DNA from: Nitrospira_E sp052156535
Lineage (GTDB): Bacteria; Nitrospirota; Nitrospiria; Nitrospirales; UBA8639
Direction: 5' to 3'
NCBI RefSeq assembly: GCF_052156535.1
Contig: NZ_JBQKUP010000026.1
Span: 62,001 to 126,000 of the forward strand
DNA: 64,000 nt
The notes beneath the pieces are model-generated. The model was not told the origin of the DNA. It saw only the letters and a list, made by a program, of their open reading frames with translations, and made no database searches. Below are positions 1 through 9,665 of this stretch, in pieces. The translations under genes and the position numbers were made by a program. Numbering within the stretch: position 1 is the stretch's first letter; each line of letters begins with the position of its first letter.

Positions 1-1202
1 TGTGCGTCCGATGTCTGATCCACGACACGAATGCGGCCATCGAACGTGCCCGCCATCAATTCAGGCCAGGATGGTAAGGGAATGGCTGGTATGCCCTGAA
101 ACATCAGAAGCACGTTTCGATCCTGTTTGAGCAGTGGGGCATCCAGGGCGTCCGCCCACATCTCCACGGCACGAGTGGCGGTGGTTGGAACGATTGTGAC
201 CAACGGATCGCCGGGATGTACGATCTCACCTGGGCCCACCCGGGCCATTCGCACCACAGTCCCATCCATGGGGGCGGTAATACGGCTGGCTGCCCGTCGT
301 TGGACGGCATTGGATTGCGTCAAGGCCAGGTCGGCCAGTTCCTTCGATGCGTTGGCGGCTTCCGCCAGTGCCGAAGCCCGTTGTGACCGGGTGTCAAGAA
401 TTCGTTGAACCAGCTCTGCTTCAATTTTAGTCCGCCCATACGACAGGGCCTGACGTGATTGGCCCACTTCCTGAAGAGCCGCTTCACTGGATCTGAGTTC
501 GGCTTGAGCGGCCGCTTCCGCTTGAATGGCCAACTCGAGATCCCGCCGGGAGAGGAGGCCTTCGGCTTCTAACACCTGCGAGCGCTGTAAGTTCAGTTGA
601 GCGGTCTGGGCTGATATTTTTGCGGCCGCCAGCCGTTGTTCGACACTTTGAATCCGCCGGGCGGCTTCCTGCACCCGGGAATCGGCCGAGCGGGTGGCCG
701 CGTCGCTCAACTTTTTCATTTCCTCGATTTGTTTCTCCAATAACAGGGCCCGGGATAACGCCGCTTCCCGTCTCTCCTCTAGAGCCTCCCTGGATTGGTC
801 CAGGCGTGACAACAGATCGGGGGCGAGAAATTTGGGATCGACATCGGCAAGTTCAAGCAGGAGATCACCTGTTTGTACCATAACCCCTTCGTTGATTTTC
901 CAGGTCATGATGCGCCCTTCTATGGGAGCATGAACTTCCTGCGGTCGTTCGGCAGGGGAATAGGCCGATAGTTGGCCCTGAGCGGTTATCGTTTGGGGCC
1001 ATGGAACGAAGACAAGAATGAGAGTAAACAGAAGAAAACAACCGATGGCGAGACGGGTCGCGGTGTACAATTTCGTGGGTATTATGACCGCTGCCCATGA
1101 CTCATACTGTGCCGGACGACCGGTAACGCGTAGCGAAGAAAGGTCCTGGCGGGAAACGAGTTGAGAGCCGGATGGTTTTGTGGGTAAACGCTCAAGAGCC
1201 AT
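1..1202 (-). CDS. HlyD-family membrane fusion/efflux adaptor (3' part missing)
   Basis: The gene runs off the left edge, so only about the first 400 residues are visible. It starts at an ATG preceded two codons upstream by an in-frame stop. A short cytoplasmic N-terminus is followed by one membrane helix at about residues 50-70. Then come a biotinyl-lipoyl-like half-motif (HAPIEGRIMTWKINEG), a long Ala/Glu/Arg-rich coiled coil at about 130-290, and the returning lipoyl half (ITAPMDGTVVRM). This is the standard HlyD/EmrA adaptor plan, linking an inner-membrane transporter to an outer-membrane channel. Its transporter partner is not in the window, so the substrate is unknown. Family assignment is firm; exact role is not. 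Confidence 0.85.
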   Translation of the reverse strand, partial: MALERLPTKPSGSQLVSRQDLSSLRVTGRPAQYESWAAVIIPTKLYTATRLAIGCFLLFTLILVFVPWPQTITAQGQLSAYSPAERPQEVHAPIEGRIMTWKINEGVMVQTGDLLLELADVDPKFLAPDLLSRLDQSREALEERREAALSRALLLEKQIEEMKKLSDAATRSADSRVQEAARRIQSVEQRLAAAKISAQTAQLNLQRSQVLEAEGLLSRRDLELAIQAEAAAQAELRSSEAALQEVGQSRQALSYGRTKIEAELVQRILDTRSQRASALAEAANASKELADLALTQSNAVQRRAASRITAPMDGTVVRMARVGPGEIVHPGDPLVTIVPTTATRAVEMWADALDAPLLKQDRNVLLMFQGIPAIPLPSWPELMAGTFDGRIRVVDQTSDA

Positions 1203-1466
1203 CGGTTACTGGTTGTCCACCAAGTTTCCTGGGGATTCGTCTCACCTGTCGCACCCCTCGTCTAGAGGGAGCGCCGAAACGGAATCATATGCCGGAGTGT
1301 GGCTCATCGATATCTTAATCGGATATGTCATATTAGGATTTTCGGATCGCAAAGCCAAGTCCTGTCATACTTTTCAATATCCCCAATTATCACCATTGGT
1401 CGTTGACATAAACAAATTCATAATTCTTTCTTGAATCATTTAAAAACTGAATGTATGCTTCCGTAC

Positions 1467-2381
1467 ATGGAATGGTTAAATTACCATCATCTTCTGTATT
1501 TCTGGGTGATCGCGCGGGAAGGCAGCATTAAGCGTGCTTGTGAAGAGCTGAACCTCTCCCAACCGGCGTTAAGTGCTCAGCTTCGTGCGTTGGAAGAATC
1601 CCTGGGAGAAAAGTTATTTGATCGGGTCGGACGAACCCTGGTCTTGACCGAGATGGGACAGGTGGCCTACCGGTATGCCGAGGAAATCTTTTCACTGGGG
1701 CAGGAATTCACCAACCTTTTGAAAGGTCGACCGACTCATCGTCCTTTGAAATTAGTGGTAGGCATTGCCGAAGTTGTCCCAAAAATGGTGGCCTACAAAC
1801 TGCTGGAATCGGTCTATACCCTCCGCGAGCCTGTGCAAATTGTCTGTTGGGAGGGACGGTTGGACAGGTTATTGGGAGAATTAGCCTTGCATGCGTTGGA
1901 TCTCGTGTTGGCAGATACCCCCATTCCCGCCACTGTCAAAATTCAAGGGCACAGTCACCTTCTGGGAGAATCGGGGGTGGCCTTATTTGGGACGAAAAAA
2001 ATAGCGACAAAATATCGAAAAGGTTTTCCGAAATCGTTAGCCGATGCCCCATTTCTCCTGCCGACGAGTAATTCGATCCTTCGTCGTGGGATGGATGAGT
2101 GGTTCGCACGCATTGGAATCGTTCCCAGAGTAATCGGGGAATTTGAAGATGGTGCCACCATGAAGGCATTTGGAGGGGCCGGCCAAGGCATTTTTCCGGG
2201 ATCGGCTGTCATGGCCAAAGAGATTGCCCGGCAATATGCGGTGCAAAAAATCGGAATCGTTTCCGGTATCCGAGAGCAATTTTATGCCATCTCAGCTGAG
2301 CGACGCCTTAAACACCCTGGTGTGCTGGCTATTGTCGACTCAGCTGAAAAAACCATTTTTCGACGCCACGGTTCAGCCTGA
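1467..2381 (+). CDS. nhaR: LysR-family regulator, NhaR-like
   Basis: The protein is about 304 residues from the ATG at 1467. Longer readings from upstream codons add residues unlike the family. The N-terminus (MEWLNYHHLLYFW, then a winged helix ending LFDRVGRTLVLTEMG) closely follows the NhaR subgroup, which begins with an LNYxHLxYFW motif. The rest is a LysR effector-binding domain. NhaR proteins classically activate Na+/H+ antiporter and envelope stress genes in response to cations. No antiporter gene is visible here, so the target is unknown. It is divergent from the HlyD gene, so the 260-bp gap between them probably holds both promoters. Subfamily placement rests on the N-terminal motif. 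Confidence 0.8.
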   Translation: MEWLNYHHLLYFWVIAREGSIKRACEELNLSQPALSAQLRALEESLGEKLFDRVGRTLVLTEMGQVAYRYAEEIFSLGQEFTNLLKGRPTHRPLKLVVGIAEVVPKMVAYKLLESVYTLREPVQIVCWEGRLDRLLGELALHALDLVLADTPIPATVKIQGHSHLLGESGVALFGTKKIATKYRKGFPKSLADAPFLLPTSNSILRRGMDEWFARIGIVPRVIGEFEDGATMKAFGGAGQGIFPGSAVMAKEIARQYAVQKIGIVSGIREQFYAISAERRLKHPGVLAIVDSAEKTIFRRHGSA

Positions 2382-2522
2382 AAAGATTTTGTGAATTTCT
2401 CATTTCATGAAAATACCTCAAACGACATGCTGTCTGGCTTCCCCCTTTCCAGTGGAGCAGATCCAGGAGGATGGTCTTTGACTCTCACCACCCTCAAACC
2501 ATTTGGTATGGTTTTTTGTGGC

Positions 2523-2930
2523 TTAAGACCCTTCAGGACTTTTGAAGGCTAAAAGACGTTGCCCTTCCTGCCGGTGCATGGCGGCCATTTCATGAAGATC
2601 CCGAGCTGCTTGCCAGCGTGCGGAGGCCACATGCATGAGGCTTGTCCGTTGGAAGCCTTTAGGATCCATGTGCGGTTTGAGCATCAGGGACGTGGCTTTT
2701 TGTTCTATGCGAACGGCCTCACTTTGCAGTTCATCGGCTTGTTGATCATAAATTTTTGCCATCTCCAGGAGATCGTCTCCCGACCAGGGCTTCACATCTT
2801 CTGTTTCAGGTGCAGGCATGGCATAAGTCATCGGGGAAGATAAAAAGTTTTGTGAAGGTGATCCTGTAAAAAAGAACACCAGCCCCGCTCCTCCTAAGAC
2901 CCCAATCAACACATACGCAAAGGCTTTCAT
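2523..2930 (-). CDS. small membrane-anchored protein, unknown function
   Basis: I do not recognise this 135-residue protein. It begins with a clear hydrophobic segment (residues 4-22), either a signal anchor or a signal peptide. A helical, charged C-terminal region follows that is rich in Met, His and Gln and repeatedly carries pairs of Ala and Glu. The C-terminal half has three His-containing stretches (LKPHMDPK, LMHVASAR, MAAMHRQE) that could bind metal, though this is only suggestive. An AGGAGGGATC-type ribosome site precedes the ATG. It stands alone between the LysR gene (convergent) and a lipoprotein gene. Likely periplasmic-facing. Confidence 0.6.
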   Translation of the reverse strand: MKAFAYVLIGVLGGAGLVFFFTGSPSQNFLSSPMTYAMPAPETEDVKPWSGDDLLEMAKIYDQQADELQSEAVRIEQKATSLMLKPHMDPKGFQRTSLMHVASARWQAARDLHEMAAMHRQEGQRLLAFKSPEGS

Positions 2931-3108
2931 TTTGATCCCTCCTTGTTAGTTTAGTTTTTCTGAAACACGACGAATATCGAAATGTTAACAGGAAAATTTA
3001 TCAGAGTCCCTTTTCGGAATGCTATTTGGGGCCGTAGGAACCACTATGACCCCACCTCGGGTTGTCTTCATCCTTCATTCCATCCAGAAGCGAGGAGTTT
3101 GCACCTGT

Positions 3109-3942
3109 TTAAGAAGTCCTGCTGGAAGGAGCAGGTTCACCGACTCCGTCAGCCCACTGTTGAGCCAATTTCATGACTGCCTGATCAAGGGCCTCGTGTA
3201 ATGCAATCATTCTGACAGTCTCAAGAGCCTTACCTTCTTCAGGATAAATTGCGCTGGTCATGGCAGATCCTCTCACTCTGGGATACCGGTTGGATGCCAG
3301 AGGGACATCCAATTGTTCCAGGGTTGCATGAGAGCGGCCTAGTACCCGGAGAAGTAATTTCCCAGACTTGATGTCCAGCAAACCTAATTCGACCGTCGCG
3401 TGGTTTTCCGTCTGCTGACCGTTGAGCCGACTGACTTCGGGGAGAAGATCAAACTGGGCCGGTCCCGTGATTTCCTGGTTGGCTGCCAGGAGTACCAGGA
3501 CCACATCGAGATCCTTGGTAGCTCTCAGCCCGTCCAGTAGGTTGAATTTATCTCCGGAGGGGATGTCCTCCAGACGGATGACCTCCTCAACGGAAAGCGG
3601 AACCTGGTTTTGAACCTCCTGCTTCACCCTGGCCGCGAACTGTAACCAGCTATTGTCGGTCAGCGCCTGCGTAGTCCGGGAGTGGTCCGAGGACATGACG
3701 ATGGCCATTCCAGCCGGAAGCCGGTCCTGAGATTGAATAGAAAGCTTTTCCTGGATGATCGACGAAGAATTCAATTCTTTTTCAAATTGCGTTTCCAGCC
3801 CGAGAGAAGAAGAGCCGGCACACCCGCCCGTCCAGGCAAGGGCTAAAGTCAAAAGAGGAATAATTCTCGAGCAGGAAGATTGGGGGGCCTTTGTTAAAAC
3901 GTCACATGTACGGCCGGTCACGGATGGGTTATGGGTACGCAT
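3109..3942 (-). CDS. putative lipoprotein, unknown function
   Basis: A 277-residue protein with an ATG start about nine bases after a GGAG site. The N-terminal 27 residues are polar, then a hydrophobic stretch ends in TGGCAGSS. That is an imperfect lipobox, so lipidation at Cys41 is plausible but not certain. The remainder looks like a soluble mixed alpha/beta domain with phrases such as DVVLVLLAANQE and GLLDIKSGKLLLRVLGRS. These recall the LPP20/CsgG-like outer-membrane lipoproteins that assemble with surface or stress structures. I would not assign a function. It is followed on the same strand by other small envelope genes. Confidence 0.6.
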   Translation of the reverse strand: MRTHNPSVTGRTCDVLTKAPQSSCSRIIPLLTLALAWTGGCAGSSSLGLETQFEKELNSSSIIQEKLSIQSQDRLPAGMAIVMSSDHSRTTQALTDNSWLQFAARVKQEVQNQVPLSVEEVIRLEDIPSGDKFNLLDGLRATKDLDVVLVLLAANQEITGPAQFDLLPEVSRLNGQQTENHATVELGLLDIKSGKLLLRVLGRSHATLEQLDVPLASNRYPRVRGSAMTSAIYPEEGKALETVRMIALHEALDQAVMKLAQQWADGVGEPAPSSRTS

Positions 3943-4087
3943 GATTCGGATCTCCTCTTCAGTTTGAATCAGATTTCAATAGCGGTTGTTTACAGGGACG
4001 AGTTGGTTCGGAAGACCTCCGGGATGGTGATGACGGAAAATGGGTGGGAGGATAATTTCGCTGAAAATCCTCCCATCCAACAAGTCC

Positions 4088-4494
4088 CTATGCGAGGGTC
4101 CAATCGACCTCCTCTTCCTCATCACTGCTGTCGTTGCTGGCAGTTGTCCACTCGGCCTCATCCTCGTCCACATCATCGGACTCACCCTGGGCCAGAGTCC
4201 AATCGGTTTCATCCTCCTCGGAGTCTTTGGCGTCCTTGCTGGCTAACGTCCAGTCTGTCTCATCCTCGCTATAGAGTCTCTGGTATCTTTGCCGGCCAGT
4301 GTCCAGTCCACCTCTTCCTCCTGAATACCCTCATCGGTGGCCATGATCCAGGTGGATTTGCCGTCGAATAAAGGCAACTGCCCGCTGCCTTCCATACCCC
4401 AGCCTGTGCCCATTTGAGGCCAAGCCAGCAGTCCGGCGAGAGCTAACGCAAACATGAAACTCAAGGCTTTGGTTGGTGTCAGTCGAGTGTTCAT
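4088..4494 (-). CDS. secreted acidic DWTLA-repeat protein, frameshifted
   Basis: The ATG at 4494 has a GGAGGA site seven bases upstream and opens a signal peptide (FMFALALAGLLAWPQ). In that frame the product stops at 4243 after one repeat unit. Shifting by one base at about 4268-4280 continues the same pattern to a stop at 4088. This gives five units built on [DE]-W-T-[LT]-A separated by acidic linkers (EEEVDWTLAGKDT, DETDWTLASKDAKDS, and so on), plus a degenerate first unit (STWIMATDEG). The conserved pattern on both sides shows one ancestral reading frame. The break may be a recent mutation, a sequencing error or a recoding site. I know of no named family. The acidic, Trp-spaced repeats suggest a periplasmic cation- or polymer-binding protein. 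Confidence 0.65.
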
Positions 4495-4825
4495 TTTTGA
4501 ATCCTCCATGTAAAGTAGACGGCCTTCCGTCCCTGCTGTGAAGGCTTTATGTATTCCTTCGCTATCCATGATTTATTGAATACTAATTTTACATGTATAG
4601 ACAAATACATAAAAATTCATGTAATCATAAAAAAATTGGATGATTAAAAAATGTTCGGGAATTCTTGATAATGAAGAGTGGCTTGGGGGATAGGATAGGT
4701 GTTCCTGCAGATCTTATCGAATATTGTCTGTCCATTCGGCTCCCGGCCCAAAGCCTGGATGCTCATCCCTACCTGGCCGTCATGGATTTCAATGAAAGTG
4801 TGCGAATCTGTCCAAAGAAATGTTT

Positions 4826-6581
4826 CTAGGCTGTTGAGAACACACCCGGGAGATCGGGAGCGGGGCAGTCAGGGTTTTTCGAGGAAGCAAGATTCTGTGA
4901 GCAGGGTGAAATTCTTTCGGCAAGGAGCAGATGCGCAGGAGTTAAGCTTGTGGATTTTTCAAGTTCGCGCAGCACCATGGTAAAGATTCGACGATCTTTA
5001 CGAATGGTGGCCTGTCCTCGTTTCTGCAAGTTTCGAAGTGGCAGCAGGAGGCGGGGATTTTGTTGCAATTGCTTTTTGTGGCGGTCAAGAAAGGCCCAAT
5101 ATAAATTGGTAATGGGGCAATTCGTTTTGGGGTTGAAGGCGCATCCGGTGCAGAAATCACTCATACGATGGATGTAGGCTGCTCCCGAAATATACGGTTT
5201 GGTGGTCATGAAAGGACCTGTCCCGAAAGTTCCCATAGCCAAAACATTCGGTTCCACGACCCAATCAAAAGCATCAACATAGGCCACCCAGAACCAATCG
5301 GTCAGTTCACGAGGAGACACATCGAGCAGGGTGGCAATATTCGCAAGGATCATGAGCCTGGTAATGTGGTGGGAATAGCCTTGTTCCCAGACCTGATCGA
5401 TCACTTGATCAAGACAGTGCAGGCCGCTCGCCGCTCCCCAAAAGGCAGAGGGCAGAGGGCAAAGAGTTCATGGCTCCCAAGAATGAAGGAGTCGCGCCTC
5501 CATCCAGATCGGGTACATTCCTGGAAGCCTTCCATTTTGGCCGGACCAATTTGTTGTATCCGGCATGACCGGGGATGTCTGCGCTGGGGAAGTGATTCCG
5601 GAACCCATCTGTTGCCTGATGGACATGCCGGACAAATTCACGCCAGCCTAGAACCTGCCGGATAAACCCTTCCTTGGAAGGCAAAGGGAGCCTTAAGGCT
5701 TCGACCTCTTTGATCATCTGTCCGGGCAGCAAACGATGAATGTTGAGGAGAGCCGCCATGTGGGTATGAAAGAGCGTCTGTTCTTTTTCCGCCATGGCAT
5801 CTTCATAGGGACCGAAATGCGGGAGACAATGTGTTTTGGCCCAGTGCCATTGCCGGAGAGCATCTTTTTTCGTTCCCGGAAGAAATTCCGGATGAAGTGT
5901 GCCTGGGTGGTCGGCAAATCGGGATTCAACGAGTTTGACGACCTCGGTCTTAATAGGGTTGGGCGGAAAGCGGAGTTCCTTTGTGGGGCGCGGGCTTCCT
6001 TTCCAGGGCTTACGATTTTCGGTATCGAAACTGTATTTTCCGCCCATCGGGCGGGGACCTTTCATCAGGATGCCGGTGTGTTTTCGAACAAAACGATAAA
6101 AGGTATCCATTCGCCAGGGAGGCTCTTTACCCGCGCCCTCCTCAAAGTCATGCCTGGAGGTCAAGCAACCTTCATGAGGAATAAAGGTGACCAAACCCCT
6201 TTTGACGAGCGGATCAAGATCCTGCCTGACTTCCAGTTCCGCGGGTTCCATGACGCGCAAAGAGCCTAATTCCTGAATGAGGGTTTTTAGCGTTTCTCGC
6301 AAGGGTTCGGAGGTCGTTTGGTAGCGAACGGCCACACCCCGCTTCGCCTGTTCGAGTGCGAAGTGACGCAGGTTGAGAAGATGAAAGGCGATTTTTTGCT
6401 TGTGGTAGGGCCTTCTTTTTAGTTTCCAATGCGACTCGATGAACACCACACCAAGGCCCTGAGGATCTTCCCGGCTCAAGGGGCCGATGTCATCGGAAAG
6501 TTGGTCCTCTAAAACGAGAATCCAGCTCCTCCCGTTTTCCCCCGTTGCAAAGGAGTTCAGTATTCTGAAAAATTCATTCAT
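4826..6581 (-). pseudogene. Fe-S photolyase/cryptochrome (PhrB-like), broken by a 7-bp tandem duplication
   Basis: Two abutting reading frames (6581 to 5409 and 5404 to 4826) together give the whole of a prokaryotic (6-4) photolyase/FeS-BCP protein. The N-terminal part has the alpha/beta domain (WILVLEDQLS, FIESHWKLK). The second frame has the FAD domain (YSHHITRLM, DWFWVAYVDAFDWVVEPNV). It also has Fe-S ligand cysteines in CTGCAFNPKTNC, and a further Cys (GLHCLDQV) is encoded in the shifted region. The break is a direct duplication, CAGAGGGCAGAGGG at 5446-5459 on the plus strand. Removing one copy restores the sequence PSAFWGAASGLHCLDQV in frame, to about 580 residues. It follows the DCC gene by about 100 bp. 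The product as read is truncated before the cofactor domain, so it is inactive unless the repeat varies in the population. Confidence 0.85.
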
Positions 6582-6683
6582 GCTTGGTCGGACCGTCCCG
6601 GAGTTAGGAATGAAACAGGGCTCAGGCGATCTCTGCATGAGCCAACCGCATGAATGCCGTTACAATCCGTTCGAGGAACCCGG

Positions 6684-7118
6684 TCAGGCGCGGCCGGTCA
6701 GGCGTAAACGGTTTCTGGCAAACCAGTCATACGCCCGAACTAGAAGTTTGTTGATCGTGGGCCGCCGGGCCAATCTTGCGAGAGCTCGCAATCCGATGGC
6801 TTCCCACATTTCCCTGAACACCTCGACGCCCGAAATGAGCGTTCCATCCGACCACCGGGCATGAATGACCTGGCCCAAATCACATGGACTTAATCCGTGT
6901 TCTGCCGGTAGGTAGGATGAAGACGAAAAATCGATGAATGCGAGGTGTTTCTTCCGGTTGAATATTTTCATGAGATCGATCTCACGACGACAAATTGGGC
7001 AGTCGCCATCAAAATACACGGTCAAGGGATAGGGTTTGGTTTCCCCGGAATGAGGCATGACATTGGGGTGCGCATCTGGGGATGTTTGGCAGTGTCCCGT
7101 AGAGGACTTCTTATCCAT
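6684..7118 (-). CDS. DCC-family (DUF393) thiol-disulfide oxidoreductase-like protein
   Basis: The start chosen is ATG at 7118, which overlaps the cydB stop (ATGGATAA), a classic coupling arrangement. The 144-residue product carries the family signature DGDCPICRREI (D-x-x-C-P-x-C). It continues with DFSSSSYLPAEHG and the closing helix pattern RAYDWFARNRLRL. DCC proteins have a thioredoxin-like CxxC but their substrates are unknown. Their genes are often found beside photolyase, lipocalin and DUF1365-type genes, as is the case here. The coupling to cydB may mean it shares the oxidase's expression rather than its function. Confidence 0.85.
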   Translation of the reverse strand: MDKKSSTGHCQTSPDAHPNVMPHSGETKPYPLTVYFDGDCPICRREIDLMKIFNRKKHLAFIDFSSSSYLPAEHGLSPCDLGQVIHARWSDGTLISGVEVFREMWEAIGLRALARLARRPTINKLLVRAYDWFARNRLRLTGRA

Positions 7119-8133
7119 GGTGCCCCTTATTTCGAAACAAGGTGTTTCCTTTAAAAATTCGAAACAGATAAAACAGTGAAGGGAACAGCAACAGTGTGCC
7201 AACCAATAACGCCCCTGCGATAAAATGCAGGGTGACCTCGGGAGCGGCAGTATTGAAGACCGTCAGGTTGGGGGGGATCAAATAGGGGAATTGTGCGATG
7301 CCCCATGTCCAAATCGTCAGGGTGACTTGCAGGATGGCACAGGTCCGGGCCCACCAGTAGCGCTGTGTCAGGAGCAACAGGATAGCTGCAATTGTCAAAC
7401 TGCCGACGCCGAGTTGAATGAACACTCCCCAGAGGCTGGTCGTCAACTCTCCCCAGAGTCGCGGCGCCCCGGACCGTCCCAGGTACATCACGGATTCTTC
7501 CAATATGCCAGCCAGGAGGACTGCAGTAATCGCCCGTTTCCGGAAAATCTTCTGCAGTGTGGGATCCTGGGTTTCCAGAAGAAGATACGTGGCTGCCAGA
7601 TAAGAAAACAGCAAGAGGGTCAGCAATCCCATGCCTAACGAAAAAGGCTGCAGCCAGGGAGAGATGTACCCATCAAAAAAGGTTGCAGGGTTGACGGGAA
7701 AGTGGCCGGTGGTAATGGCGCCAATGATCATGCCCAGAAGGAAAGGGCTGATGAGACTGGAAATAGCAAACAGTTGATCCCACCTGAGGTGAATGTCATC
7801 ATCCTTAATGTCATAGTGACGAAAGGCAAACGCTGATCCGCGAAGGACGATGCCGATGACCAGGATGGTCAGAGGAATATGTAGTGTGGTGGAAATATGC
7901 ACATAGGCACGCGGAAAAGCCGTGAAGATGATCGTTACGATCAGAATCAACCACACATGATTGGCTTCCCAGATCGGTCCGATGGCTTCTCCGATCAATT
8001 GATGTTGCGCTCGCCTTGTGGGACCTCTGGCCAGGAGATGCCATACCCCGGCTCCAAAGTCTGCCCCGCCCAGCAAGGCGTAAAACGTCAGGGCGATCAG
8101 TAAGACATTGGCGAGAGCGATTTCCAGTTCCAT
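7111..8133 (-). CDS. cydB: cytochrome bd-type quinol oxidase subunit II
   Basis: The 340-residue, highly hydrophobic protein shows the CydB opening (FYALLGGADFGAGVWHLLA). It also has the conserved block EAIGPIWEANHVWLIL followed by TAFPRAY. Its ATG overlaps the stop of cydA by one base (TGATG), so the two subunits are made together. CydB has no haem of its own but stabilises the haem centres of CydA in the inner membrane. The pair reduces oxygen to water using quinol. The length and the early motifs fit the cyanide-insensitive (CIO) branch as well as canonical bd. Confidence 0.93.
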   Translation of the reverse strand: MELEIALANVLLIALTFYALLGGADFGAGVWHLLARGPTRRAQHQLIGEAIGPIWEANHVWLILIVTIIFTAFPRAYVHISTTLHIPLTILVIGIVLRGSAFAFRHYDIKDDDIHLRWDQLFAISSLISPFLLGMIIGAITTGHFPVNPATFFDGYISPWLQPFSLGMGLLTLLLFSYLAATYLLLETQDPTLQKIFRKRAITAVLLAGILEESVMYLGRSGAPRLWGELTTSLWGVFIQLGVGSLTIAAILLLLTQRYWWARTCAILQVTLTIWTWGIAQFPYLIPPNLTVFNTAAPEVTLHFIAGALLVGTLLLFPSLFYLFRIFKGNTLFRNKGHHG

Positions 8134-9542
8134 CAGGCGGGTTCCGCCTCCTTCCGTGGGGAAGTCATCTCAAACTGATCGGGAGTGGCTGCGACATGGC
8201 GCCACATCAACCAGATCACGATACAGGCCAGGAAAATATACAAAGCGCCAAAAATCATCAGGGGAATGATTAATCCCGGCATGGGTGTGACGGCGTCTGC
8301 GGTTTTCAGGTATCCCACAATGACCCAGGGTTGCCGGCCCACTTCCGTCGCTACCCAACCGGCTTCGATTGCCAGGAAACCTAACGGCGTCGCCAACACC
8401 ATCGCCTGGAGGAATCGCCGGCAATGAAATAGCGTGTTCTTCTTATACATAAGCCAAAGGCCCCAGAGAGCCAGGCCCATCATCAAAAATCCGATGAACA
8501 CCATGAGTTGAAACGCCGTCCTGGTTATTCCAATGGGCGGCCAGTTTTCCTGTGGGAAATCTTTGAGACCTATCACCTGACCGTTGGGATCCGATGTGAC
8601 GAGTAGACTCAAGGCATAAGGGATTTCCAGCACATAGTCGAACATTTCTCTTTCTGAATCCCAAACTCCGCCGATTCGAAACGGCGCGCCCTGTTGCGTC
8701 TCGACCTGGGCTTCGAAGACCGCCAATTTTAGGGGTTGGAATTCTGCCACCCGTTTGGCGAGGAAATCTCCGCTGAGCGGTTGGAAAATGGCGCTGATTC
8801 CACCAATGACCAATGCGATTTTCAAAGCCGATTGATGAAACGCATTGTCGGGTTGGCGGAGAAGCAGGAACGCATGAATGCCGGCCACTGCAAAACCGGT
8901 AGCCGCAAACGCGGCAAGGATCATGTGGGGGGCCTGCAATAAACCCGAGGGATTGAAGAGGGCCGCCACGGGATCGATGTTGGCCGGAATTTCGCCATGC
9001 ATCATAAATCCTCTGGGGGTATTCATCCACCCGTTTGCCATGACGACGACCACCCCGGACATGATTCCACTTAGCGCCACCACGCCTCCCGCCGCGAGGT
9101 GTGCACCCGGACTCACCTTTTGCCATCCATAGAGATAGATCCCGAGAAATATGGCTTCCGTAAAAAACGCAAACCCTTCTATGGCAAAGGCTGGTCCGAT
9201 AATGGGACCGGCCCATTCCATAAACCGGGGCCAGAGTAGTCCCAATTGGAACGACAACACGGTCCCCGTGACGGCTCCAATAGCAAAGAAAATGGCCGTA
9301 CCTTTGGCCCAGCGTTTGGCAATGATCAGGTAGACGGCTTTCCCTGTTTTCAGCCAGCGCCATTCGGCCATCACCATTAAAAGAGGCATGGCCATGCCCA
9401 CAACCGCAAAAATGATATGAAACCCCAGCGACATGGCCATTAGGGATCTTGCAGCGATTAAGTCATTCATATAACCAATATACTCCAAAGGGTGAGGTGG
9501 GATCTCATCCATGAGCTCAGGTCTTTCGGTTTGGTAGGCCAA
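8133..9542 (-). CDS. cydA: cytochrome bd-type quinol oxidase subunit I
   Basis: The product is up to 469 residues. The leftmost start at 9542 is TTG, and ATG codons at 9512 (MDEIPP) and 9470 (MNDLIAARS) are alternatives. The last begins where most CydA proteins begin. Visible functional sites include the first-helix His of SLGFHIIF (b595 ligand), IEGFAFFTEAIFLG with its acidic residues, and GWMNTP. His206 in LQAPHMIL is the b558 ligand, and the GRQPW motif is near the C-terminus. The quinol loop between these is short, as in the CIO-type enzymes. It heads a transcription unit cydA-cydB-DCC, possibly continuing into the photolyase gene. Confidence 0.93.
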   Translation of the reverse strand: MAYQTERPELMDEIPPHPLEYIGYMNDLIAARSLMAMSLGFHIIFAVVGMAMPLLMVMAEWRWLKTGKAVYLIIAKRWAKGTAIFFAIGAVTGTVLSFQLGLLWPRFMEWAGPIIGPAFAIEGFAFFTEAIFLGIYLYGWQKVSPGAHLAAGGVVALSGIMSGVVVVMANGWMNTPRGFMMHGEIPANIDPVAALFNPSGLLQAPHMILAAFAATGFAVAGIHAFLLLRQPDNAFHQSALKIALVIGGISAIFQPLSGDFLAKRVAEFQPLKLAVFEAQVETQQGAPFRIGGVWDSEREMFDYVLEIPYALSLLVTSDPNGQVIGLKDFPQENWPPIGITRTAFQLMVFIGFLMMGLALWGLWLMYKKNTLFHCRRFLQAMVLATPLGFLAIEAGWVATEVGRQPWVIVGYLKTADAVTPMPGLIIPLMIFGALYIFLACIVIWLMWRHVAATPDQFEMTSPRKEAEPA

Positions 9543-9665
9543 GGGTCAATTATTTCCAGGACGGGTCCTTGAGTCCCAGTGTGCAGAGACCGTTCCTTAC
9601 CCGTAGGAACGAGGACCGAAGAGAAGCGGAGCCAAGCAACTTTTTCCCCGGGAATTTGCATGCGC

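Noticed and set aside
8443..9363. 306-codon minus-strand reading frame
   Set aside because: It lies wholly inside cydA in another frame and its product is Arg/His-rich with no motif. CydA has all the expected haem-ligand motifs, so this is a shadow.
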